Positions 14,704 through 21,063 of a stretch of DNA of 21,063 nt are shown here, piece by piece. The notes below the pieces were generated by a model. That model was not told the DNA's origin and made no database searches. It saw nothing but the letters and a program-made list of their open reading frames with translations. The stretch covers positions 1 through 21,063 of the forward strand of contig DASYAN010000103.1 of assembly GCA_036501345.1 (NCBI GenBank), in the 5' to 3' direction. The DNA comes from DASYAN01 sp036501345. Lineage in GTDB: Bacteria; Chloroflexota; Ktedonobacteria; Ktedonobacterales; Ktedonobacteraceae. A program made the translations under genes and the position numbers. Position 1 is the first letter of the stretch, and each line of letters opens with the position of its first letter.

Positions 14704-16191
14704 ATGAATAACACTCTGAAGCCGCCATTTGTGCTGGCGCTCGACGTTGGTACTTCATCCACGCGTGCACTCTTATTCGATGCCAGTGGAGTTGCGGTGC
14801 CGAATGTAGCTTCGCAGCGTACCTATAAACTCACCACTTCAGCTCAAGGTGAGGCTTCGGTGAATGCTGATGCGCTGGCCAACATCGTAGAAGAGACGAT
14901 CAACGAGACTCTGCACTTGGCTGGTCCCTATGCTCAACAAATCGTTGCTGTCGCCCTAGATACTTTCTGGCACAGCCTACTGGGCATCGATGCCTCTGGT
15001 CACCCTCTGACACCAGTAATCACCTGGGAGGATACCCGTGCATGCGATGCCGTGTATCAACTGCGCACGCAATTTGATGAGCAGGCCGTCCACTCCCGTA
15101 CTGGTGCTCACTTCCATGCCTGTTACTGGCCTGCAAAAATCCGCTGGCTTTCACAGAACCAACCCGAACTCCTAACCCAAGTAGCGCAATGGATCTCCTT
15201 CGGTGAATACCTGCATCGCCGTTTCCTAGGACACTCGCTCTGTAGCCTCTCCATGGCCTCCGGCACTGGTCTGCTCAATATTTCCACTTTGCAGTGGGAT
15301 ACCGAACTAGTCCAAGCACTTGAGATACATCCCGAACAGCTTCCCGCGCTAGATAAAGCATATGAGGGCCTCCAGGGCCTAACACGGGAATACTCTGCAT
15401 CTTGGCCCGCTTTACGTAACGTTCCCTGGTTCCCAGCGATTGGCGATGGGGCTGTAGCCTGCATTGGCTCCGGCTGTATTGATGCCACCCACTGGTCGGT
15501 GACGATGGGTACCTCCAGCGCGATGCGTGTGGTCATCGAGCCTGGTCACGTGCTGCCACCTCCTGGGCTCTGGCTCTATTTTATTGATGCCAGACGTGCC
15601 ATCCTCGGCGGAGCTTTGAGCGAAGGTGGTAATCTGCTGAACTGGCTATGTAATAGCCTGAAATTACCTTTGCTAAAAGATGCCGAGGCGTTTGCTGCCG
15701 CACTCGACCCGGATAGCCATGCCCTAACCATCCTCCCCTTCATTTCGGGTGAGCGCAGTCTGGGCTGGCACTCTGAAGCACACCTGACAATCACAGGTCT
15801 ATCGAGCGACAGTTCGCCAGACGAGATCTTGCGGGCAGGCTATGAAGCTCTGGCCTATCGCCTGTTCGCCCTCCACAAACAACTCTGTAATGCCCTACAG
15901 AACGAAAATCATCAGATGCAGGCTAGCGGCGGTGTTATGTTCGGTTCCTCGCTAATGAAGAGTATCCTGGCCGATACGCTAGGCATTCCAATCTATCCTT
16001 CTCAGGAGCAGGAGGCTTCAGCACGCGGTACAGCCCTATTGGCACTCGAAGCCCTGAAAGTACTTCCTGATCTAGCTCATGTCAAACCCAAACTATTAGA
16101 GCCAATACTGCCAGATAGCGAACGAGGTAAGATATATCGAAAGGCAGCGGAACGGCAAGAGAGGCTTTATCAGGCCTTGTTAGAGCAGTAG
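14704..16191 (+). CDS. FGGY-family carbohydrate kinase, gluconokinase-like
   Basis: 495 residues, normal for FGGY kinases. The N-terminal ATPase fold begins with LALDVGTSSTRALLFD (about 12-27); VITWEDTRA (about 106-114) lies in the sugar site; the C-terminal domain has IGDGAVACIGSG (about 246), SVTMGTSSAMRV (about 265) and ASGGVMFGSSLM (about 406) for nucleotide binding, then EQEASARGTALLALEAL. The segment TGAHFHACYWPAKIRWL (about 130-146) resembles the gluconate kinase branch, but xylulose or another sugar is possible. It has its own promoter with a possible operator, which fits a sugar-inducible kinase. No transporter or dehydrogenase for a sugar is adjacent. GAGG lies shortly before the ATG. 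Confidence 0.9.
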   Translation: MNNTLKPPFVLALDVGTSSTRALLFDASGVAVPNVASQRTYKLTTSAQGEASVNADALANIVEETINETLHLAGPYAQQIVAVALDTFWHSLLGIDASGHPLTPVITWEDTRACDAVYQLRTQFDEQAVHSRTGAHFHACYWPAKIRWLSQNQPELLTQVAQWISFGEYLHRRFLGHSLCSLSMASGTGLLNISTLQWDTELVQALEIHPEQLPALDKAYEGLQGLTREYSASWPALRNVPWFPAIGDGAVACIGSGCIDATHWSVTMGTSSAMRVVIEPGHVLPPPGLWLYFIDARRAILGGALSEGGNLLNWLCNSLKLPLLKDAEAFAAALDPDSHALTILPFISGERSLGWHSEAHLTITGLSSDSSPDEILRAGYEALAYRLFALHKQLCNALQNENHQMQASGGVMFGSSLMKSILADTLGIPIYPSQEQEASARGTALLALEALKVLPDLAHVKPKLLEPILPDSERGKIYRKAAERQERLYQALLEQ

Positions 16192-16211
16192 TAAGACAAA
16201 CCGTTGTGTTC

Positions 16212-16241
16212 TCGACTCCCTACATGGCACTTTGCTATAAT
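16212..16241 (+). promoter_or_regulatory. Extended -10 promoter of the two GT9 genes
   Basis: TGCTATAAT (16233-16241) is an exact extended -10, with TCGACT (16212-16217) as a partial -35 at 18 bases. Predicted start near 16248, leaving a leader of about 110 bases. Confidence 0.55.
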
Positions 16242-16360
16242 ATAGTCTCGAGGAGACGATCTATACGATATTTGCTTAGCGCTCTCCTCTACTCGCTATT
16301 AGAGAAAGATAGAGGAAATAAGTTCTGCGACAGCATATTATCACCATCATATGTATTTTA

Positions 16361-17497
16361 TTGCGCTTGCCATTCGCTTTGATTGATAGCATACGCCGAC
16401 CATTCATACAACGTGCCATCTCGCACCCACGCTCCATTGTGCTGATCAAGCCTTGTTGCATTGGCGACTTGATCATGACAACACCCTTGCTAGAAGTGAT
16501 CCAGAGCAACTATCCCGACGCACACATCACCTATGTAGCAGGAGCATGGTCCAAGACGATCCCCGAGCATCACCCTGCTATCCACACGGTCATCGATTGT
16601 GGGACCCTGGGCATTCCTGGCCGCTATGGTTTGAAAGACTATATAAAAATGGTACAGCGCCTACATCGCCAGCATTTTGATCTGGCCTTCGTGCTTGATC
16701 GATCGCCAATGCTGACACTGCTCCCCTGGCTAGCTGGTGTACCACGACGAGTGGGACCAGACAGCCTTGGGCGCGGCTTTTCGCTTACAGACCGTGTACC
16801 AGTCTCGACATCGCGTGATCAACTCCAACATCAGGCAGACATTTATCTGGATCTTGCACGTGCACTAAAGCTCACCATCGGCCAACCACGCCTGCGCTTT
16901 GTACCAACTGTAGAAGAACGACAAAGTATCCAACCCTCCACACGGACCCAAGTAGCTGTATTTCCAGGCGGTGGCAGTAATCCAGGAATGGAGCTGACAG
17001 CTAAGCGCTGGACACTGGAACGCTATCGCGAAATTGTACGCAGGTTGGTACAAGAGCTTGGTGTCCAGGTGCTGCTCATTGGTGGACGAGAGGATAGTAC
17101 TCTCAACGAAAAACTGCTGGAAGGCTTAGATATACCAGAGGGAAGTGTGATCAATCTAGCTGGGCAGACAAGTTTTGGACAGACAGCGGCTCAGATCGAG
17201 GCTTGTGCGCTTTTTATCGGCAATGATAGCAGTCCGATGCATCTGGCAGCCGCTGTCGGCACACCGATAATTGCGATCTTTGGGCCAACCAGTCCGACGG
17301 AATACGGGCCATATCCGCCCAGCGATCCTAAACACATCGCCATCTGGCATCATCCCACAGGCCAGCCGTGTTTCTTCTTAGGCAAAATGCAAGCCTGTGC
17401 CAACTGCACATGTATGCAAGCGGTCACGGTTGACGAGGTATGGAACGCGGTTATGCAGCTCATCCCCCATCCACAGAATAGCGAGGTTACTCAGTGA
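16361..17497 (+). CDS. Glycosyltransferase family 9 (heptosyltransferase-like)
   Basis: 378 residues from a TTG. SIVLIKPCCIGDLIMTTPLL (about 26-45) is the GT9 N-terminal motif. The C-terminal Rossmann domain has VAVFPGGGSNPGMELTAKRW (about 199-218), VLLIGGREDS and FIGNDSSPMHLAAAVGTP (about 285-302), then IAIFGPTSPTEYGP, and a cysteine cluster near the end (ACANCTC), as is common in the family. Family knowledge: sugar transfer from nucleotide-heptose or related donors, classically in LPS core synthesis; monoderm members modify other glycans. The start is uncertain: no SD precedes the TTG, and the frame is open upstream to a stop at 16319; an AGAGGA sits before a CTG at 16325. It overlaps the next gene by four bases (GTGA). 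Confidence 0.88.
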   Translation: MRLPFALIDSIRRPFIQRAISHPRSIVLIKPCCIGDLIMTTPLLEVIQSNYPDAHITYVAGAWSKTIPEHHPAIHTVIDCGTLGIPGRYGLKDYIKMVQRLHRQHFDLAFVLDRSPMLTLLPWLAGVPRRVGPDSLGRGFSLTDRVPVSTSRDQLQHQADIYLDLARALKLTIGQPRLRFVPTVEERQSIQPSTRTQVAVFPGGGSNPGMELTAKRWTLERYREIVRRLVQELGVQVLLIGGREDSTLNEKLLEGLDIPEGSVINLAGQTSFGQTAAQIEACALFIGNDSSPMHLAAAVGTPIIAIFGPTSPTEYGPYPPSDPKHIAIWHHPTGQPCFFLGKMQACANCTCMQAVTVDEVWNAVMQLIPHPQNSEVTQ

Positions 17498-18717
17498 AAA
17501 ACCTGCTTCGTACATTCATCCTCGCTCTAGTCCGTATTCTGGGAGCACCTGGAGCCTATGCCGCAACACGACGAAGCTCCAAGGGAATAATACCAGCCCC
17601 AAGAATCTTATTAATCCGTCCAGACCACCTTGGTGATTTAGTCATGACTACGCCTGTGTTGCAAGCGTTGAGGGAGCAGGCTCCAAATGCATATATTAGC
17701 ATGCTGGTTGGTCCATGGTCCAGTGTAGTGGTTGAGCGTCATCCAGCGCTCAATCAGCTACTTACCTGTCCATTTCCAGGTTTTCAGCGAGCCACTCAGA
17801 AGTCCCTTGAACCCTATAAGCTTCTCCTCAAAATAGCCCGACAATTGCGGCGTGAGCGCTATGACCTGGCAATCAATCTACGACCAGACTTCTGGTGGGG
17901 AGCCGTCTTACTCTATCTCGCACGTATCCCACACCGGATAGGTTACGCGATTGAACCCGGCACCCCATTTCTGACTCGCGCATTACCATTCTCATCAGCT
18001 GAGCACTCAACAATCTCCAATCTGCGCCTCACCAGTGCAGGTCTGCAAACTCTGGGTTATCCAGTCCTCGACGAGCCATATAGACCCGAACGCTACCCAC
18101 TCCATTTTAAACCGACAACTGAAGAACGGCAGTGGGTGACTGAACGCCTCCTAAATGCTGGCATTGGGCAAGCCGATCCAGTAGTCGTGATTCACGCAGG
18201 GACAGGGGGTGATGTAAAATTGTGGCGCACTGAAGGCTGGTCACGTATTGCAAATGCCCTCACGACAAAGAAATTTCTGCCTATACCTGCACAGATTGTA
18301 CTAACTGGTAGCCCCAAGGAACAGCCAATGCTGGAGGAAATTGCGCGAAGGATGACAACCCCACCTTTGTTAATAACAGACATGACAGTGGGACAACTAG
18401 CAGCGCTACTGGTCCGCGCCCAATTGGTACTCGGCGTAGATAACGGACCGCTCCACCTAGCAACTGCACAGGACACTCCAACGTTGCGGCTATTTGGTCC
18501 AACCGATACACACATTTTTGGACCATGGGGACTCTCAGAACGGCATGTTGTCATTGCATCAACTCAGAAATGCCCAACGTGTCCTGCTATCCCCTGCGGA
18601 AGATTAGATTTCCGTCCAGAGGAGCTACCTATGCATCCATGTGTACGCGTGATCACGGAGGAGCAAGTGGAACGGGCCATTACAAGAATGGTAGAGAATA
18701 CAATTTTTGTCCGATAA
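17494..18717 (+). CDS. Glycosyltransferase family 9 (heptosyltransferase-like), second copy
   Basis: 407 residues from a GTG that overlaps the previous stop, with GAGG six bases or so upstream; translation is coupled. After a hydrophobic N-terminus of about 35 residues comes RILLIRPDHLGDLVMTTPVL (about 38-57), then VVIHAGTGGDVKLW (about 230-243), IVLTGSPKEQPML and VLGVDNGPLHLATAQDTPTL (about 310-329), RLFGPTDTHIFGPWG, and the C-terminal CPTCPAIPC ... HPC cysteine set. The two GT9 proteins share the same layout but differ widely in sequence, so they are diverged paralogues probably adding successive sugars to one glycan (inferred). Confidence 0.9.
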   Translation: MKNLLRTFILALVRILGAPGAYAATRRSSKGIIPAPRILLIRPDHLGDLVMTTPVLQALREQAPNAYISMLVGPWSSVVVERHPALNQLLTCPFPGFQRATQKSLEPYKLLLKIARQLRRERYDLAINLRPDFWWGAVLLYLARIPHRIGYAIEPGTPFLTRALPFSSAEHSTISNLRLTSAGLQTLGYPVLDEPYRPERYPLHFKPTTEERQWVTERLLNAGIGQADPVVVIHAGTGGDVKLWRTEGWSRIANALTTKKFLPIPAQIVLTGSPKEQPMLEEIARRMTTPPLLITDMTVGQLAALLVRAQLVLGVDNGPLHLATAQDTPTLRLFGPTDTHIFGPWGLSERHVVIASTQKCPTCPAIPCGRLDFRPEELPMHPCVRVITEEQVERAITRMVENTIFVR

Positions 18718-18931
18718 GATATTTCTAGTAAATGCTGATCTGTGAACTGCTGGATATTGGAAACCAGAAGAAATAGCAAGTCAGGAAAGATGAGAAGTGC
18801 TCGCTTCGCAATGGAAGGTTGGCTCTCCATTGAGCCTACTCCGGAGGGTTAAAGGGCACCTCTCACCACAAGTATGGCTCAGGAGCGCCTGCAAGACAAC
18901 GACATCCCCATGCCATCTAACGGACAGATAG

Positions 18932-18957
18932 ATCAACACAGGTTTTTTTGTGTTGAT
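18932..18957. repeat. Inverted repeat between convergent genes
   Basis: ATCAACACA (18932-18940) and TGTGTTGAT (18949-18957) are perfect complements with an eight-base T-rich loop. It lies 25 bases past the stop of the minus-strand WD40 gene and about 215 past the GT9 stop, and could protect or end transcripts, but no T tract follows on either strand. Confidence 0.4.
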
Positions 18958-18982
18958 ACCAAAGACTTACTAGCCTAGAAGG

Positions 18983-21063
18983 TCAATTCTTATCCTCTAC
19001 AGCTCCTAATATTTTAAGTGTCGCTTTTTGAGCCTCTGTAAGCCCTCTTATATCAGTGATGTTCATGCGTTCGTAAGGTCTTTCGCTTCTCAAGGTTTTT
19101 ACGCATTGACCTGTAGACACATCCCAAATTTTAATTGCCCCATCGTCGCTGCCACTGGCAATGGTGCTTCCATCAGGACTGAAGGTGACAGACATGATCC
19201 AATGTGTATGTCCATGGAAGATGTTAACGCACTGACCCGTACTCACATCCCACAGGCGCACCGTTAGATCATGACTACAACTAGCTAGAAGATTTCCATT
19301 GGGGCTAAAAGCAACACATCGTACCCAACTTGTATGCCCACGTAAAATATTCAGACACTGACCTGTCTCAGCATCCCACAGACGTACGGTCGTGTCATCT
19401 CCACTGCTGCTCAGCACATTTCTGATGGGGCTAAAAGCTACAGACCATACTTGCTGCGAATGTCCACGTAAAATATTCAGACACTGACCTGTCTCAGCAT
19501 TCCACAGATGTATGGCCGTATCTTCACCGCTACTGGCGAGTAGCGTGCTGTCAGCATTAAAAGCAACATCCCATACCAGACTATTATGGCCTTGTAGTAT
19601 TTTGATGCACTGGCCTGTACTGATATCCCACAGGCGCACCGTTGTATCATGGCTACAGCTAGCAATTACGCTGCCATCCCGGTTGAACGCCACGGAACGC
19701 ACAAGATGCGTATGGCCCCTTAGTGCTTTGATGCAATGACCTGTACTAATATCCCAGATACGAATCGTCTCGTCTTCACTGCCACTGGCTAGCCAGCGTC
19801 CATCGGGACTGAAGGCAACTATTCGTACTCGATTGGTATGCTCTTGTAAGGTCTTCAGACACTGACCCGTACTCACATCCCATAAACGAATATTCTGATC
19901 TTCGTTGCCACTAGCGAGGATTTGACCATCAGGACTGAAGGCAACCGATTTTATCAAATTGGTATATCCACGTAATGTTCTGAAACACAGCCCGGTACGG
20001 GTCTCCCAGAAGCGCAGGGTATCATCTTCGCTCGCACTAACAAGAATGTTATTATTGGAGGAAAAAGCGATGGACCATATTCGATTGACATGCCCGTGTA
20101 AAACTTTGAGGCACTGGCCCGTACTGGTATCCCACAAGCGAATCGTTGCATCATCACTGCAACTGGCAAGGATTGTACTATCAGAGGTAAAAGTGACAGC
20201 CCTCACGCGATGAGTGTGTCCCTGCAAGACTTTGAGAGATTGACCCGTGTGGGCATTCCATATCTGTACCGTTTGCTCTTCGCTACCACCAGCAAGAAAC
20301 ATACCATCGGCACTGAAAGCGACCGATCGGATATGCTTTTTCTGTCCTCGTAGAATACGAAGACAAAGACCACGACTGGCATCCCATAAACAAATCGTCG
20401 TATCATCACTGCAGCTGGCAAGAGTGTTACCATCAGGATGAAAAGCCACACCACGTACCCACTGCGTATGACCCTGCATACTATGCAGACAGAGCCCAGT
20501 ACTAACATTCCAAATACGCACCGTTCGATCTTCGCTGCCGCTAGCAACTATTTGTCCATTGGAACTAAAAGTAACGGACCGAACAAGGCTAGTATGGCCT
20601 TGTAAGATATTGAGACAGCGACCATCACTCGTATCCCAGAACCTTAGCGTTGCATCTTCACTGCCACTAACGAGAGTTCTACCATCGGGACTAAAGGCAA
20701 TGGATCGTATCCCGTCGGTATGACCAAGGAAAGTAAAGACCGGAGCAATAGTACTGGCATGCCATAATCTGACCTCGCCTGTCGTTGTTCCAGTAGCTAG
20801 CAATTCCCCATTTGGACTCAATGCCACACAAAGAATATTACTGAATGTATCTGTAAAAACAGATTTTGCCAGGTCAGCATTAGTGAAATCGACATCCGGT
20901 AAATCCACGCCTCGTAGATATGCTTGCTCCACCGCTAGAAAGGAAAAGTTGAAGCCACGTAGATCAATTTGTAGCTGTATCAACAGGTTGAGTATGTTAC
21001 CAGCGGCATAGCTCGACATCTGAGAAGATGTTATGCGTAGTGTGGAAAGAACATATCTAAGCT
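18983..21063 (-). CDS. WD40-repeat protein, C-terminal part of a probable STAND-type ATPase (5' truncated by window)
   Basis: The first ATG is at 21019, but it lacks a Shine-Dalgarno sequence and the frame stays open to the window edge, so I read the gene as continuing outside. From the ATG: SYAAGNILNLLIQLQIDLRG (3-22), a linker typical of large NB-ARC/WD40 proteins of Chloroflexota and cyanobacteria; a pentapeptide-like stretch (about 20-52, e.g. VDFTNADLAKSVF); 14 WD40 repeats of exactly 42 residues (about 57-644), enough for two seven-bladed propellers; and a tail with NITDIRGLTEAQKATLKILGA, also typical of that group. Family knowledge: in STAND proteins WD40 domains sense ligands and the NTPase domain oligomerises to trigger an effector. 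The NTPase is not in view, so that part is inferred. Confidence 0.88.
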   Translation of the reverse strand, partial: LRYVLSTLRITSSQMSSYAAGNILNLLIQLQIDLRGFNFSFLAVEQAYLRGVDLPDVDFTNADLAKSVFTDTFSNILCVALSPNGELLATGTTTGEVRLWHASTIAPVFTFLGHTDGIRSIAFSPDGRTLVSGSEDATLRFWDTSDGRCLNILQGHTSLVRSVTFSSNGQIVASGSEDRTVRIWNVSTGLCLHSMQGHTQWVRGVAFHPDGNTLASCSDDTTICLWDASRGLCLRILRGQKKHIRSVAFSADGMFLAGGSEEQTVQIWNAHTGQSLKVLQGHTHRVRAVTFTSDSTILASCSDDATIRLWDTSTGQCLKVLHGHVNRIWSIAFSSNNNILVSASEDDTLRFWETRTGLCFRTLRGYTNLIKSVAFSPDGQILASGNEDQNIRLWDVSTGQCLKTLQEHTNRVRIVAFSPDGRWLASGSEDETIRIWDISTGHCIKALRGHTHLVRSVAFNRDGSVIASCSHDTTVRLWDISTGQCIKILQGHNSLVWDVAFNADSTLLASSGEDTAIHLWNAETGQCLNILRGHSQQVWSVAFSPIRNVLSSSGDDTTVRLWDAETGQCLNILRGHTSWVRCVAFSPNGNLLASCSHDLTVRLWDVSTGQCVNIFHGHTHWIMSVTFSPDGSTIASGSDDGAIKIWDVSTGQCVKTLRSERPYERMNITDIRGLTEAQKATLKILGAVEDKN
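19085..20851 (-). repeat. Fourteen tandem 126-bp coding repeats (WD40 blades)
   Basis: The repeats are regular at 126 bp with no length variation. Blades 11 and 12 share an identical 37-base stretch (19338-19374 and 19464-19500), exactly 126 bases apart, which suggests recent duplication or gene conversion. Confidence 0.8.

Noticed and set aside
18932..18957. Intrinsic terminator between the convergent GT9 and WD40 genes
   Set aside because: The T run lies in the loop, not after the stem, on either strand. Kept only as an inverted repeat.
19085..20851. Regular repeats as a CRISPR array or satellite DNA
   Set aside because: The 126-bp period is in frame and encodes WD40 blades; there are no short direct repeats with unique spacers.

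Overview
The window looks like chromosomal DNA of moderate GC from a filamentous, spore-forming Chloroflexota, most likely a Ktedonobacteria relative. This is inference from gene content: a large WD40 protein with the linker typical of STAND ATPases, a membrane-anchored PP2C phosphatase with a zinc ribbon, the MEP isoprenoid pathway, and IS200/IS605-type elements. No rRNA, tRNA or CRISPR array was seen.

Layout: (1) 1-2224, the 3' part of a membrane-anchored PP2C phosphatase. (2) 2310-5513, minus strand, a GT-C (ArnT/PMT-like) glycosyltransferase and a family 3 acyltransferase, both polytopic and probably acting on cell-surface glycans. (3) 5853-7057, ispD-ispF overlapping by one base, convergent with a pterin carbinolamine dehydratase. 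(4) 7636-8427, a membrane-anchored Asn/Gln-rich exported protein. (5) 8476-8913, no gene, but an extended -10 promoter followed by a strongly structured RNA on the plus strand; the best interpretation is a stand-alone omega RNA (HEARO type, the guide RNA class of IscB) without its nuclease. (6) 9080-10879, a convergent pair of TIM-barrel-like proteins of unknown function. (7) 10988-12300, a tnpB-only IS200/IS605 element with a frameshifted tnpB, an intact right-end hairpin and a probable TnpB omega RNA. (8) 12702-13642, ispE behind a good promoter and a perfect 10-5-10 dyad. (9) 13844-14386, an HdeD-like membrane protein with a terminator. (10) 14593-18717, an FGGY sugar kinase with its own promoter and dyad, then two overlapping GT9 glycosyltransferases behind an extended -10 promoter. 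(11) 18983-21063, minus strand, the C-terminal part of a WD40 protein with 14 repeats of 42 residues, running off the window.

How it fits together: ispD, ispF and ispE supply three consecutive steps of the MEP pathway, but ispE is separated from ispDF by about 5.7 kb of accessory material that includes both IS200/IS605-related loci. The GT39-like, acyltransferase and GT9 genes suggest envelope glycan synthesis. The most notable signal is the co-occurrence of two different OMEGA-type RNA loci, one apparently lacking any nuclease and the other beside a broken one.
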